A stretch of 64,000 nt of DNA from Paraburkholderia piptadeniae. Lineage in GTDB: Bacteria > Pseudomonadota > Gammaproteobacteria > Burkholderiales > Burkholderiaceae. Shown here in pieces: positions 1 through 9,691 of the stretch. The notes under the pieces were generated by a model that saw nothing but the letters and a program-made list of their open reading frames with translations, ran no database searches and was not told the DNA's origin. The translations under genes were made by a program, and so were the position numbers. The stretch is from positions 310,001 to 374,000 of the forward strand of contig NZ_CYGY02000023.1 of assembly GCF_900007165.1 (NCBI RefSeq), read 5' to 3'. Positions within the stretch are counted from its first letter, which is position 1, and each line of letters opens with the position of its first letter.

Positions 1-42
1 GAAAAGTCCACCTGCGTGTGACGCATCAAAGGAACAAAAAAC

Positions 43-573
43 ATGACGGACAACGCCACAGTTCAAACGCCTCAAGCGACTGCTTTCGATTCGTTACCTG
101 ATTCGGCGCGCCGCGTCTCGCTGCTCTTGCGCGAGCGCGGACATGCCGGGCAAATCGTGATGCTGCCGGAAACGGGCAAGACGTCAGCGGAAGCGGCGGC
201 GGGACTCGGCTGCTCGATCGCGCAGATCGCCAAGTCGATCCTGTTTCGTCGCCGCGAAGACGACGCGCCCGTGCTGATCGTCGCGAGCGGCGCGAATCGC
301 GTCGATGAGAAGAAGGTCGCTGCGCAGGTCGGCGACATCGCGCGCGCCGACGCGAAGTTCGTTCGCGAGAAGACGGGCTATGCGATCGGCGGCGTGTGCC
401 CCATCGGTCATGCGACACCGCCCCTAACCCTGATCGACGCCGATCTGTTCACGCTCGACAGCCTGTGGGCCGCCGCCGGTCATCCGCATGCGGTGTTCAA
501 TCTCACGCCGCATGAACTCGCTGCACTGACGGGCGCGCCCGTCGTCGATGTGGCGCTGCGCGAGACGGCATGA
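43..573 (+). CDS. YbaK/EbsC-type aminoacyl-tRNA deacylase-like protein
   Basis: The 176-residue protein matches the YbaK/prolyl-tRNA editing (INS-like) family, cytosolic proteins that hydrolyse mischarged aminoacyl-tRNAs in trans. It spans a single domain over nearly the whole length. Family landmarks visible are the basic AKSILFRR segment near residue 60 and the GGVCPIGH motif near residue 115, equivalent to the conserved GGxxPxG substrate-pocket loop. The ATG is preceded by AAGGA at good spacing. The stop overlaps the start of the next gene, so it probably leads a four-gene translationally coupled set. The family is secure; the tRNA or amino-acid substrate cannot be read from sequence. Confidence 0.9.
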   Translation: MTDNATVQTPQATAFDSLPDSARRVSLLLRERGHAGQIVMLPETGKTSAEAAAGLGCSIAQIAKSILFRRREDDAPVLIVASGANRVDEKKVAAQVGDIARADAKFVREKTGYAIGGVCPIGHATPPLTLIDADLFTLDSLWAAAGHPHAVFNLTPHELAALTGAPVVDVALRETA

Positions 574-818
574 CGGCCGATACGGTTCACGCCCGCAACA
601 CGGCGCAAGGCATCGCGCCTGTTCCTTCGCCTTGCATCAACGTGTGCCGTATGGACCCGGCGAATGGCCTGTGCGAAGGCTGCCTGCGCACGATCGACGA
701 AATCGCGAACTGGTCGTCGTTTGACGATGCCGCCAAACGCGCCGTATGGGACGAGATCGAACGGCGTCACGCCGATCTGATGGCAAAGCAACGACAGCGG
801 CGCGAGGCAAGCGAATGA
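570..818 (+). CDS. DUF1289 domain-containing protein
   Basis: This 82-residue protein has the DUF1289 signature: PSPCINVCRMDP followed by GLCEGCLRTIDEIANW, in which the cysteines (CxxxC and CxGC) form a putative metal-binding knuckle. Members are short soluble proteins of unknown function found widely in proteobacteria. It starts inside the stop codon of the YbaK-like gene and its own stop overlaps the next ATG, so translation is probably coupled. Whether it binds zinc or a cluster is inference from the cysteine spacing. Confidence 0.88.
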   Translation: MTADTVHARNTAQGIAPVPSPCINVCRMDPANGLCEGCLRTIDEIANWSSFDDAAKRAVWDEIERRHADLMAKQRQRREASE

Positions 819-1285
819 ACGTACCGCCGCGCGTCGTCACGATCGGCGAGACGTTCAGCGCGACGCTGAGCGTATCGGCTGATTCGATCAAGTCCTTCGC
901 GACGATCGTCAATGATCTGAACCCGCTGCATCACGATGATGTGTATGCCGCGCAGAGCCGCTTCGGCGGTCTGATTGCGTCGGGCACGCAGCCTACCGCG
1001 CACTTCATGGCGCTGCTCGCCACGCATTTCTCGACATATGCGCAGCCGCTCGGCCTCGAATTCGACATGAAGCTGAAGAAGGCCGTCCATAGCGACGACA
1101 CGCTGACGATGACATGGCGCATCCTCGGCGCGTTCTGGAAGGCGAGTCTCAACGGCGACTTGACGCAACTCGAAGGCAACGTCGTCAATCAGCGCGGCGA
1201 AACGGTTCTGATCGGCAAGTCGACCATACTCGTGATGCCGAAGCCGCAAGCGCCATCCAGCGTCGAACGGAAAGGCGGGACATGA
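815..1285 (+). CDS. MaoC-like (hotdog fold) dehydratase family protein
   Basis: The 156-residue protein reads as a MaoC-like hydratase domain. The segment NDLNPLHHDDVYAAQSRFGG followed by GLIASGTQPTAHFMALL contains the Asp and His of the R-specific enoyl-CoA hydratase motif. Family members hydrate or dehydrate 2-enoyl-CoA esters in the cytosol. The start at 815 was chosen because its ATG overlaps the stop of the preceding gene (ATGA); an upstream in-frame extension exists but would run through the DUF1289 gene. The CoA substrate is not predictable, and the domain could act without a partner because hydratase-2 proteins dimerise. Confidence 0.88.
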   Translation: MNVPPRVVTIGETFSATLSVSADSIKSFATIVNDLNPLHHDDVYAAQSRFGGLIASGTQPTAHFMALLATHFSTYAQPLGLEFDMKLKKAVHSDDTLTMTWRILGAFWKASLNGDLTQLEGNVVNQRGETVLIGKSTILVMPKPQAPSSVERKGGT

Positions 1286-2202
1286 TCGCGCTGCCACGCT
1301 CGATACGCGTGTTCGAACGCGGCTGGCTGTCGTCGAACAACGTGCTGTTGATCGACGACGCGTGCGCGGCGCTCGTCGATACCGGCTACGCGTCGCATGC
1401 CGATCAGACGGTGGCGCTCGTTCGGCATGCGCTCGGCGCGAGGCCGCTCGATCTGATCGTCAACACGCATCTGCATTCGGATCACTGCGGCGGCAACGCG
1501 CGGCTGCAAGCAACGTGGCCATGCCGCACGCTGATTCCATCCACGGAAGCCGACGCCGTGCTCGCATGGGACGAGACGCGCCTGACATTTCGCGCGACTG
1601 GCCAGTTCTGTGAACGTTTCGCGTTTTCCGGCACGCTGACGGCGGGCATGCGACTCACGTTGGGCGCGCTCGATTGGGAAGTACTAGGCGCGCCAGGACA
1701 TGATCCGCATTCGCTGATGCTCTACTGCGCCGAGCAGCGGTTGCTGATCAGCGCGGACGCTCTGTGGGAAAACGGCTTCGGCGTGATCTTTCCCGAGCTC
1801 GAAGGCGAAAGCGGCTTTGCGGAACAGCAAGCCGTGCTCGAACTGATCGGCACACTCGACGTGAAGACGGTGATTCCGGGCCACGGCGCGCCGTTTTCCG
1901 ATGTGCGGGCTGCGCTCGACCACGCGTTGTCACGGGTCGCGTGGCTGCGCGCCGATCCCGCGCGCAACGCGAAGAACGCACTGAAGGTCCTGATCGTGTT
2001 CAAGCTGCTCGACGCGCGCACGCTGTCATTCGACGCCTTGTTGCGCATGCTCGACGTCGCGAGCGCGATGCGCGCCGCCGCGTCGATGCTGAAACCGCGC
2101 AGCGCATGGCCGGCGCTGCTGCGCGAACTGATCGAGGGTATGGCGAATGAGAACGGGCCGCTGCGCCTAGACGGCGCGCAAATCAGTGCGCGCGCAGCAT
2201 GA
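1282..2202 (+). CDS. MBL-fold metallo-hydrolase
   Basis: The 306-residue protein has the metallo-beta-lactamase fold. The metal motif THLHSDHCGG lies near residues 60-69 (HxHxDH), followed by the His in GAPGHDPHS, an Asp in SADALWENG and a His in VIPGHGAP. This is the glyoxalase-II/hydrolase-like subgroup, with a C-terminal helical extension of about 90 residues. Its ATG overlaps the MaoC-like gene stop, closing the four-gene set. The linkage to a CoA hydratase suggests a thioester or related substrate, but that is inference. Confidence 0.88.
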   Translation: MIALPRSIRVFERGWLSSNNVLLIDDACAALVDTGYASHADQTVALVRHALGARPLDLIVNTHLHSDHCGGNARLQATWPCRTLIPSTEADAVLAWDETRLTFRATGQFCERFAFSGTLTAGMRLTLGALDWEVLGAPGHDPHSLMLYCAEQRLLISADALWENGFGVIFPELEGESGFAEQQAVLELIGTLDVKTVIPGHGAPFSDVRAALDHALSRVAWLRADPARNAKNALKVLIVFKLLDARTLSFDALLRMLDVASAMRAAASMLKPRSAWPALLRELIEGMANENGPLRLDGAQISARAA

Positions 2203-2260
2203 TCGGCTGAAGCAGGAACGCGCTGTCGCAAGATAGTAGCGACCGCCGCGAACGAGCGTA

Positions 2261-2296
2261 CAAAAAGAAAGCCGCTCGGCCTTCAGTTCGAGCGGC
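2261..2296 (-). terminator. Rho-independent terminator (minus strand)
   Basis: An 8-bp perfect inverted repeat GCCGCTCG/CGAGCGGC (2271-2278 and 2289-2296) encloses a 10-nt loop. On the minus strand the stem is followed by TTTCTTTTTG. It lies downstream of the minus-strand DMT transporter. It may also slow plus-strand transcription arriving from the MBL hydrolase, but the T-run fits the minus strand. Confidence 0.7.
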
Positions 2297-2443
2297 GTAA
2301 TTATTGTTGACGTGATCAGCGTCGACGAGATGATACCTGCGCGAAGCTTTCGGACGCATCGGTGATTTCCCTACAGAATCTTGACGTCCGACGAATCAGA
2401 TCGCGTCCTTATTCGGAATCCGTACTATCGGTGTGAGCTGGCG

Positions 2444-3343
2444 TTATATGGAGTAGCGGCGCGTCGGTACGATGCGCCAGCCAAGATTCACGCCCGCTGC
2501 CGCGAGAAGAATCAGCACTGCGCCAAGCACCTGAATCCACGCGAGCTTTTGCCCAAACGCCACGCGATCGACGATGATCGCCACGACGGGATAGATGAAC
2601 GACAGCGCGCCTGTCATTGCCGTCGGCAGCTTTTGAATCGCGCCGTATAGAAGCACGTACATGATCCCCGTGTTGACGACGCCGAGCGTAACGAGTTGCA
2701 GCCAATGCGTGCCTGTCGAAGGCAGCGCGTCGTACTGCACGAACGGCGCAAGCACAATGACGCCCGTCGTCACGGTGATCAGCGCAATAAGGTGTGGCGG
2801 CGTGTTCTTCAAGTGCTTTGTGATGATCGACGAGACCGCGTACAGGAACGCCGCGCCCACGGCATAAGCGACGCCTTGCAGATATTGCCCCGGCATCGCG
2901 AGCACGGCCGGCTCGACCTTCACGACGAACACGAGTCCGACGAACGCGATCAGCAGCCACATGATCGTCGATGGCGTCAGGCGCTCGCGGAACACCAGCG
3001 CACCGAGCGCGACGAGCATGAATGGCTGCGTGCTGTAGACAGTCGTCGCCATCGAGATCGACGCGCGCGAGTAGGCGGCGAACAGCAGCACCCAATTCAC
3101 GACGATGGCTGCGCTGCTGAGCGTCGCCAGCAGGATCATCCTCCACGAAAAGAGCGTGCGCTTGAGCAGACCGAGCACGGCGCAGATCAGAAGCAGCGTC
3201 GCGCCGCCAAACAGACACCGGAAGAACGCGACGTTCAACGCCGATTGCTGCGACGAAACGACCAGCCAGCCGATCGTTCCCGACATCAGCATCGCAAGCG
3301 TCATCTCGAGCGCGCCGCGCCGTACTTCGTGGGTGGAAGCCAT
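2444..3343 (-). CDS. DMT-superfamily (EamA) transporter
   Basis: The 299-residue inner-membrane protein has about ten hydrophobic segments arranged as two EamA repeats, the layout of the drug/metabolite transporter 10-TMS family. The segment VYSTQPFMLVALGALVFRERL near residues 122-142 is typical of the repeat core. Members usually export amino acids or other metabolites. It is transcribed divergently from an Lrp/AsnC regulator, a frequent pairing for amino-acid exporters, so amino-acid efflux controlled by that regulator is a reasonable inference. The substrate is unknown. Confidence 0.88.
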   Translation of the reverse strand: MASTHEVRRGALEMTLAMLMSGTIGWLVVSSQQSALNVAFFRCLFGGATLLLICAVLGLLKRTLFSWRMILLATLSSAAIVVNWVLLFAAYSRASISMATTVYSTQPFMLVALGALVFRERLTPSTIMWLLIAFVGLVFVVKVEPAVLAMPGQYLQGVAYAVGAAFLYAVSSIITKHLKNTPPHLIALITVTTGVIVLAPFVQYDALPSTGTHWLQLVTLGVVNTGIMYVLLYGAIQKLPTAMTGALSFIYPVVAIIVDRVAFGQKLAWIQVLGAVLILLAAAGVNLGWRIVPTRRYSI

Positions 3344-3456
3344 CCGAAACTCTCCAGGACAATCACATCTTGCAAGCAGTGTAATTAATCCGAAGCGCCG
3401 GATACATCTCTAAAATGAGGCGATCAAGAGAATCAGCTTAAAAAGCGAAGGCCAAA
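3344..3456. promoter_or_regulatory. Shared divergent promoter region of DMT transporter and Lrp-type regulator
   Basis: This 113-bp AT-richer gap separates two divergent starts and must contain both promoters. No convincing pair of -35 and -10 boxes could be assigned by eye. By analogy with the family, the Lrp/AsnC protein encoded to the right probably binds here. Confidence 0.4.
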
Positions 3457-3942
3457 ATGACGAAGCGCCTTACTCCTGTTTCGAAGCAAATGCCAGCGCC
3501 CGCAACGCTCGACGATACCGATCGCCTGCTGCTCGCCGCGCTCGCCGATGACGCGCGTCAGCCCGTCAGCGAGCTCGCGCGCAACGTCGGCCTGTCGGCG
3601 CCGGCGACGGCGGATCGCTTGCGCCGTCTCGACGCGCAAGGCGTGATCGAGCGCTTTACGGTGCAGGTCGATCCGCGCGCGCTGGGCTACACGCTGCAGG
3701 CGATCGTGCGCGTGAAGCCGTTGCCCGGCCAGCTGCATCTGGTGGAAGACGTGATTCGACGCATTCCCGAGTTCGTCGAATGCGACAAAGTGACGGGCGA
3801 CGATTGCTTTATCTGTCGGCTGTATCTGCGCACGATCGATCAGCTCGACGAGATTCTGTCGAAAGTGACCGAGCGTGCCGAAACGAGCACGGCCATCGTC
3901 AAGTCGACGCCCGTGCCGCGGCGCTTGCCGCCGCTCGCCTGA
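3457..3942 (+). CDS. Lrp/AsnC family transcriptional regulator
   Basis: The 161-residue protein has an N-terminal winged helix-turn-helix. DDTDRLLLAALADDAR (about residues 19-34) is followed by the recognition region VGLSAPATADRLRRLDAQGVI. A C-terminal RAM ligand-binding domain follows, with the CDKVTGDDCFICRLYL strand pair. Such proteins form octamers and sense amino acids. It is about 15 residues longer at the N terminus than typical members. The divergent DMT transporter is the likely target. Confidence 0.92.
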   Translation: MTKRLTPVSKQMPAPATLDDTDRLLLAALADDARQPVSELARNVGLSAPATADRLRRLDAQGVIERFTVQVDPRALGYTLQAIVRVKPLPGQLHLVEDVIRRIPEFVECDKVTGDDCFICRLYLRTIDQLDEILSKVTERAETSTAIVKSTPVPRRLPPLA

Positions 3943-3973
3943 ATCAGGGAGCGGCGCGTGCCTCGTTAGAGAA

Positions 3974-4864
3974 TCAAAGCTCGACGGCTTCGAAAAAGGC
4001 CAGCATTTCCGCGACGAGTTCGGCGGGCGCCTCTTCGGGAATGTAATGCCCGCACGGCAGCGCACGGCCGCTGACGTCGCGCGCGACCTTGCGCCATTCG
4101 GCAATCGGCTCGAAGCATTTCTCGATCACGCCCTTTTCGCCCCACAGCACGCGCAACGGACAACCAATCTTGTGACCGCGCTCGATATCGGCGCGGTCGT
4201 AATCGAGATCGATGGTCGCCGATGCGCGGTAGTCCTCGCACATCGCGTGCACGGCGCCCGGCTGACGCAGCGCGTTGCGATATTCGGCGAGCACTTCCGG
4301 CGCGAACGGCGCGAGGCCCGCGTGACGGCTGCCCATCACACGGTCGACGTAGACGTCCGGATTTCCTTCGATCAGCGTTTCGGGCAGCGGCTCCGGCTGG
4401 ATCAGAAAGAACCAGTGGAAATAGAGCGTCGCGAAGGTGCGGTCGGTGGCTTCGTACATCGCGAGCGTCGGCGCGATGTCGAGCAGCATCAGACGTTCGA
4501 CGGCACCGGGAAAGTCGAGCGCCATCCGGTGCGCGACGCGCGCGCCGCGATCATGCGCGCACACGAGAAACCGCTCGTAGCCGAAGTGACGCATCACGGC
4601 GACCTGGTCAGCGGCCATCGCGCGTTTCGAATACGGCGCGTGCGTCGCATCGCTCGGCGGTTTCGCCGATGCGCCGTAGCCGCGCAAGTCGGTGGCGATC
4701 ACGGTGAAATGCGCGGCAAGCTCGGACGCGCAGCGATGCCAGATCAGATGGCTCTGCGGATGACCGTGCAGCAGCAGCAAAGGCGGCCCCGCTCCGCCCT
4801 TGACTCCATGAATATCGACGTCACCGGCCTTGACGCGAAAGGGTGTGAAGTCCTCGAAGGGCAT
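3974..4864 (-). CDS. Alpha/beta hydrolase, haloacetate (fluoroacetate) dehalogenase-like
   Basis: The 296-residue soluble enzyme resembles fluoroacetate dehalogenases. These use an Asp nucleophile and release halide. Visible landmarks, counted from the chosen start: HGHP oxyanion region at 34-37; nucleophile D105 in HDRGARVAH with the carboxylate-binding arginines R106 and R109; acid D129 in LLDIAP; H150 and W151 in FHWFF, matching the halide pocket; and the catalytic His near 273 in CGHYIPEE. The start at 4864 (MPFEDF) is preferred because the family begins there; an ATG at 4897 is possible. The closely related epoxide hydrolases are the main alternative, but the HW pair and the two arginines favour dehalogenase. 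Confidence 0.8.
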   Translation of the reverse strand: MPFEDFTPFRVKAGDVDIHGVKGGAGPPLLLLHGHPQSHLIWHRCASELAAHFTVIATDLRGYGASAKPPSDATHAPYSKRAMAADQVAVMRHFGYERFLVCAHDRGARVAHRMALDFPGAVERLMLLDIAPTLAMYEATDRTFATLYFHWFFLIQPEPLPETLIEGNPDVYVDRVMGSRHAGLAPFAPEVLAEYRNALRQPGAVHAMCEDYRASATIDLDYDRADIERGHKIGCPLRVLWGEKGVIEKCFEPIAEWRKVARDVSGRALPCGHYIPEEAPAELVAEMLAFFEAVEL

Positions 4865-5000
4865 GTCGGTTCTCGTTGTCGTTGTGGGTCTGGGCATTGT
4901 AGAAGGCTGGTGCGAGCGTGCGAGTGGGATAGCCCACGCTTTCGTAGAACCTGAACACTCCTTCGAACGTCACCGTGCGAGCAGCACGCGCGAGACTCAC

Positions 5001-5019
5001 CTATAATCGAACGATCGTT
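5001..5019 (+). promoter_or_regulatory. TATAAT box abutting a perfect 12-bp palindrome
   Basis: A consensus -10 hexamer TATAAT (5001-5006) is followed two bases later by the perfect palindrome GAACGATCGTTC (5008-5019). A repressor bound there would block transcription of the nitronate monooxygenase-like gene 135 bp downstream. The palindrome resembles TetR-type operators, but no TetR gene lies in the window and no clear -35 box was seen. Confidence 0.45.
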
Positions 5020-5153
5020 CTCAAAACTAGATCAGCGGTTGTCGTGAACGGGCGCGGCACTCCAGACGTCCCGCGCAAACCGCAGGCCGCAGCCGCTACA
5101 CTCATATCGCCGGACGCCGATGGCGCCGGCACGTCGATCAGGAGACTCGCACC

Positions 5154-6113
5154 ATGGCATTGCCCGCCGTCCTGCAACAACTCGCGCTGCCCGTCGTCGC
5201 TTCGCCGATGTTCATCGTCAGCTATCCGGAGCTCGTGCTCGCGCAGTGCAAGGCGGGGATCGTCGGATCGTTTCCAGCGCTCAATGCGCGCCCGGCCGAA
5301 CTGCTCGACGAATGGCTGACGCAGATCCAGGCCTCGCTCGCCGAGCACAAGGCGGCCAATCCAGATGCCATCATCGGGCCGATTGCCGTCAATCAGATCG
5401 TCCATCAGTCGAACGCGCGGCTCGAGCACGACATTCGCGTGTGCGTCGAGCACAAGGTGCCGATTTTCATCACGAGCCTGCGCGCGCCCGCGAAGGAGAT
5501 CGTCGATGCCGTGCACAGCTACGGCGGCATCGTGTTGCACGATGTGATCAATCTGCGCCACGCGCAAAAGGCGCTCGATGCGGGCGTCGACGGGCTGATT
5601 CTCGTCGCCGCGGGCGCGGGCGGCCATGCGGGGATGACGTCGCCGTTTGCGCTGGTCGGAGAAGTGCGGCGCATTTTCGACGGGCCGATCGTGCTGTCGG
5701 GCTCGATCGCCAACGGCGGCTCGATTCTCGCCGCGCAGGCGATGGGCGCCGATCTCGCGTACATGGGCACGCGCTTCATCGCGACGAAAGAAGCGCATGC
5801 CGTCGAAGGCTACAAGCAGGCGATCATCAACGCGAATTCCGCCGACATCGTCTACACCAATCTTTTTACCGGCGTCCATGGCAACTACATTCGCGAGAGC
5901 ATCGTGAATGCGGGTCTCGATCCCGATGCATTGCCCGAGTCGGACAAGTCGAAGATGAATTTCGGCAGCGACAAGGCAAAGGCATGGAAGGACATTTGGG
6001 GCGCGGGCCAGGGCGTGGGTTTGATGCACGACGTGCCGAGCGTCGCTGAACTTGTCGCGCGGTTGAAGCAGGAGTACGACACGGCCAGGTCGCGCCTCGC
6101 TATCGGGCGCTAA
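5154..6113 (+). CDS. NAD(P)H-dependent flavin oxidoreductase / nitronate monooxygenase family
   Basis: The 319-residue protein is a TIM-barrel FMN enzyme of the 2-nitropropane dioxygenase family. It shows the N-terminal VVASPMFIVSYPELV strand, ITSLRAP near residue 105, the phosphate-binding VAAGAGGHAG near residue 150 and SGSIANGGSILAA near residue 185, followed by YMGTRFIATKEA. The GAGGHAG motif carries the conserved catalytic-site histidine. Members oxidise alkyl nitronates or act as enoyl reductases, so the substrate is uncertain. It stands alone between a palindromic promoter and a hairpin, convergent with icmF. Confidence 0.88.
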   Translation: MALPAVLQQLALPVVASPMFIVSYPELVLAQCKAGIVGSFPALNARPAELLDEWLTQIQASLAEHKAANPDAIIGPIAVNQIVHQSNARLEHDIRVCVEHKVPIFITSLRAPAKEIVDAVHSYGGIVLHDVINLRHAQKALDAGVDGLILVAAGAGGHAGMTSPFALVGEVRRIFDGPIVLSGSIANGGSILAAQAMGADLAYMGTRFIATKEAHAVEGYKQAIINANSADIVYTNLFTGVHGNYIRESIVNAGLDPDALPESDKSKMNFGSDKAKAWKDIWGAGQGVGLMHDVPSVAELVARLKQEYDTARSRLAIGR

Positions 6114-6117
6114 GGCT

Positions 6118-6172
6118 GTCGATGCCGCTCGCCGGGCGGCCGTGCGTTCCGGCGCGCGGCCGCCGCATCGAC
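6118..6172. terminator. GC-rich hairpin between convergent genes
   Basis: The outer arms GTCGATGC (6118-6125) and GCATCGAC (6165-6172) pair perfectly, and an inner GCGGCCG/CGGCCGC pair extends the stem. It lies exactly between two convergent stop codons. There is no T-run on either strand, so termination would be Rho-assisted or the hairpin may mainly stabilise 3' ends. Confidence 0.5.
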
Positions 6173-6175
6173 GCA

Positions 6176-9100
6176 TTACATATTCCGCCGATACTGTCCG
6201 CCCACTTCGAATAGCGCGTGCGTGATCTGCCCGAGCGAACAGACGCGCACTGCATCCATCAGCACGGCAAACACGTTTTCATCGTCGATGACGGCCTGCT
6301 TCAGGCGCTCGAGCATCGCAGGCGCTTCCCCTTGATGCCGTGACTGGAACGCGCGCAGCCGCTTCAGCTGTCCCTGCTTTTCTTCTTCCGTCGAGCGCGC
6401 GAGCGCAATCGGCGGCGGCGCATCGTGCGCATGCGCGCCGAGGAACGTATTCACGCCGACAATCGGATACGAACCATCATGCTTGCGATGCTCGTACAGC
6501 ATCGACTCGTCCTGAATGCGTCCGCGCTGATACCCCGTTTCCATTGCGCCGAGCACGCCGCCGCGCTCCGTCAACCGGTCGAACTCCGCGAGCACGGCGG
6601 CTTCCACGAGATCCGTCAGTTCGTCAATGACGAAGCTGCCCTGGTTCGGATTCTGGTTCTTCGCGAGTCCCCACTCGCGATTGATGATCAACTGGATCGC
6701 CACCGCGCGGCGCACGGAGTCTTCCGTCGGCGTCGTGATCGCTTCGTCGAAAGCGTTCGTGTGCAGCGAGTTGCAGTTGTCGTAGATCGCGATCAGCGCC
6801 TGCAACGTCGTGCGGATATCGTTGAAGTCGATTTCCTGCGCGTGCAGGCTGCGGCCCGACGTCTGCACGTGGTACTTCAACTTCTGGCTGCGCTCGTTCG
6901 CGCCATATCGGTCGCGCATCGCAACCGCCCAGATGCGCCGCGCGACGCGGCCGAGCACCGTGTATTCCGGGTCCATCCCGTTCGAGAAGAAGAACGACAG
7001 GTTCGGCGCAAAGTCGTCGATGGCCATGCCGCGCGCGAGATACGCCTCGACGTACGTGAAGCCGTTCGCGAGCGTATACGCGAGCTGCGAGATCGGGTTC
7101 GCGCCCGCCTCGGCGATGTGATAACCGGAGATCGACACCGAATAGAAATTGCGTACGCCGTGCTCGACGAAGTAAGCCTGAATATCGCCCATCACCTTCA
7201 GGCTGAATTCCGTCGAGAAGATGCAGGTGTTCTGGCCTTGATCCTCCTTCAGGATGTCGGCCTGGACCGTGCCGCGCACGTTCTCCAACGCGAAGCGGCG
7301 CGCGTCGTCGAGTTCCTGTTGCGACGGCTCGCGCCCTTCTCGTTGTGCCTTCGCACGCGCGAGCGCGATCTGCTGATCGATCGCGACGTTGAAGAACATC
7401 GCGAGTATCGTCGGCGCGGGACCGTTGATCGTCATCGATACCGACGTTTCGGGCGCGCACAGATCGAAGCCGTCATAGAGGGCTTGCATGTCGTCGAGCG
7501 TCGCGACGGACACGCCCGAATTGCCGACCTTGCCGTAGATGTCGGGCCGTTCGTCTGGCTCTTCGCCGTACAGCGTGACGGAATCGAAGGCCGTCGACAG
7601 ACGTTTCGCGGGCATGCCTTCCGATAGCAGCTTGAAGCGTCGATTGGTGCGGAACGGATCGCCTTCCCCAGCGAACATGCGTGTCGGGTCTTCGTTTTCG
7701 CGGCGGAAAGGAAACACGCCTGCCGTGAACGGGAAATAGCCGGGCAGATTGTCGAGCATCAGCCAGCGCAGGATTTCGCCGGGGTCCTTGAACGCCGGCA
7801 GCGCGACCTTGCGGATCTTCGAGCCCGACAACGTTTCGACGGTGAGCGCGGTGCGGATTTCCTTGTCGCGAATCTTTACGACGTGCTGGTCGCCGGAATA
7901 GGCGGCGACCGTTCGCGGCCACGACTCGATCAGCGCTTTTTCGCGCTCGCCCATCTGCGATGCGCGCGCCGCGATCAGTGCATCGAACGCGCCGGCGTTT
8001 TGCGCGCCGCCGTCCGCTTCATCGAGCATGCGCCGTGCTTCTTCGAGATGCCAACGCTCGCGAGCAAGCTGCGACTGCGTTTCGACCTGCTCGCGATAAC
8101 CGCGCACCGTCAGCGCGACATCCGACAGATACCGCACGCGCGCCGGTGGCACGATCGCATTGCGTCCCGTCGAGTGGCGCACGCCTTCCATCATGGGCAG
8201 TCGCCCGTCGCTCTCGCGCAGCCCGTGTTCGCGTAGCGCCTTTGCGGTACGTTGGTACACAGCCGTCACACCGTCGTCGTTGAAGCGCGACGCTATCGTA
8301 CCGAACACAGGCATCTCATCTACTTTCGACGCGAACTTCTGGTGGTTACGCTGCACCTGCTTTGCGACGTCGCGTAGCGCATCGGCGGCGCCCTTGCGGT
8401 CGAACTTGTTGATCGCGACGAAGTCCGCGAAATCCAGCATGTCGATCTTTTCGAGCTGGCTCGCCGCGCCGAACTCGGGCGTCATCACGTACAGCGACTT
8501 GTCGGCGTGCGGCACGATCGCGGCATCGCCCTGACCGATACCGGATGTCTCGACCACGATCAGGTCGAAGCCCGCCAGCTTGCACGCGGCAATCGCGTCG
8601 GGCAGCGCATCGGAAATCTCGCTCGATGCCTCGCGCGTCGCAAGCGACCGCATGAAGACGCGCGCCCCGTTGCCCCAGTCGCCCGTCGCATTCATGCGAA
8701 TCCGGTCGCCCAGCAGCGCACCGCCTGACTTGCGGCGCGACGGATCGATCGCGATCACGGCGATGGTCAGCGAGTCGGCGTAGTCGAGGCGAAAACGCCG
8801 GATCAGCTCGTCCGTCAGCGACGACTTGCCGGCGCCGCCCGTCCCCGTAATGCCGAGCACGGGGACGTTCGCCTGTTCGGCTTGCTGGTTGAGTTGCGCA
8901 CGGGTCGAGTCGTCGATATCGCCCGTTTCGAGCGTAGTGATCAGTTGCGCGAGCTTGCGGAACGCGGCGACATGACTGGCGTCGCGATGAAGCGCGCCCG
9001 CGAGGTCGCGGGTTAGTTGTGCAGGGGATGCATCGGATCGCGCGGCGCCGCGGCAACGCGCGATCATGTCGTCGATCATGCCTTGCAGCCCGAGCCGCTG

Positions 9101-9550
9101 CCCGTCGTGCGGCGAGTAGATGCGCTCGACGCCATAACGTTCGAGTTCCGCGATCTCATCGGGGACGATCACGCCGCCGCCGCCGCCGAACACCTTGATC
9201 CGATCGCCGCCCCGCTCGCGCAGCAGATCGACAAGGTAGCGGAAGTATTCGACATGGCCGCCCTGGTAGCTCGATACCGCGACGCCATCCGCGTCTTCCT
9301 GCAAAGCGGCCGTCGCGACTTCCTCGACCGAGCGGTTGTGACCGAGATGGATCACTTCGACGCCGCTCGCCTGGAGGATGCGCCGCATGATGTTGATCGA
9401 CGCGTCGTGGCCGTCGAACAGCGCGGCGGCCGTGACGAAGCGCAGGCGTCTTGACGACTGCGCGTCCGATGGGTGTGGCGCGGAAGGTTGTGAAGCCTGC
9501 TCCGAAGACGCGTCGTCGCCGATGCGCTGCGGCGTGGAAAGATCGGTCAT
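6176..9550 (-). CDS. icmF: Fused isobutyryl-CoA mutase IcmF
   Basis: The 1124-residue protein has the full IcmF architecture. An N-terminal B12-binding domain carries the base-off motif D46-G-H48. A MeaI-type G-protein chaperone domain has P-loop GTGGAGKSS at about 235-243. The C-terminal acyl-CoA mutase TIM barrel includes [14 protein letters not shown] and [13 protein letters not shown], whose residues favour isobutyryl/butyryl-CoA over methylmalonyl-CoA. The enzyme rearranges isobutyryl-CoA to n-butyryl-CoA (some homologues also use pivalyl-CoA), while the GTPase domain guards cofactor loading. Length is normal for the family. It is monocistronic here and convergent with the flavin oxidoreductase. 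Confidence 0.96.
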   Translation of the reverse strand: MTDLSTPQRIGDDASSEQASQPSAPHPSDAQSSRRLRFVTAAALFDGHDASINIMRRILQASGVEVIHLGHNRSVEEVATAALQEDADGVAVSSYQGGHVEYFRYLVDLLRERGGDRIKVFGGGGGVIVPDEIAELERYGVERIYSPHDGQRLGLQGMIDDMIARCRGAARSDASPAQLTRDLAGALHRDASHVAAFRKLAQLITTLETGDIDDSTRAQLNQQAEQANVPVLGITGTGGAGKSSLTDELIRRFRLDYADSLTIAVIAIDPSRRKSGGALLGDRIRMNATGDWGNGARVFMRSLATREASSEISDALPDAIAACKLAGFDLIVVETSGIGQGDAAIVPHADKSLYVMTPEFGAASQLEKIDMLDFADFVAINKFDRKGAADALRDVAKQVQRNHQKFASKVDEMPVFGTIASRFNDDGVTAVYQRTAKALREHGLRESDGRLPMMEGVRHSTGRNAIVPPARVRYLSDVALTVRGYREQVETQSQLARERWHLEEARRMLDEADGGAQNAGAFDALIAARASQMGEREKALIESWPRTVAAYSGDQHVVKIRDKEIRTALTVETLSGSKIRKVALPAFKDPGEILRWLMLDNLPGYFPFTAGVFPFRRENEDPTRMFAGEGDPFRTNRRFKLLSEGMPAKRLSTAFDSVTLYGEEPDERPDIYGKVGNSGVSVATLDDMQALYDGFDLCAPETSVSMTINGPAPTILAMFFNVAIDQQIALARAKAQREGREPSQQELDDARRFALENVRGTVQADILKEDQGQNTCIFSTEFSLKVMGDIQAYFVEHGVRNFYSVSISGYHIAEAGANPISQLAYTLANGFTYVEAYLARGMAIDDFAPNLSFFFSNGMDPEYTVLGRVARRIWAVAMRDRYGANERSQKLKYHVQTSGRSLHAQEIDFNDIRTTLQALIAIYDNCNSLHTNAFDEAITTPTEDSVRRAVAIQLIINREWGLAKNQNPNQGSFVIDELTDLVEAAVLAEFDRLTERGGVLGAMETGYQRGRIQDESMLYEHRKHDGSYPIVGVNTFLGAHAHDAPPPIALARSTEEEKQGQLKRLRAFQSRHQGEAPAMLERLKQAVIDDENVFAVLMDAVRVCSLGQITHALFEVGGQYRRNM

Positions 9551-9691
9551 GTCTCCCCCGGATCGAATCGTCAGGTTCGTTCGTCCCTACTTCGCGGGTA
9601 CTGCCTGCAACCAGTATAACGATACGACCCGATCGCCCGGACGGCGTTCAGCAGCGCCTGATGCGTCGCCGCTCCGCCCGTGCTCGAAAAC

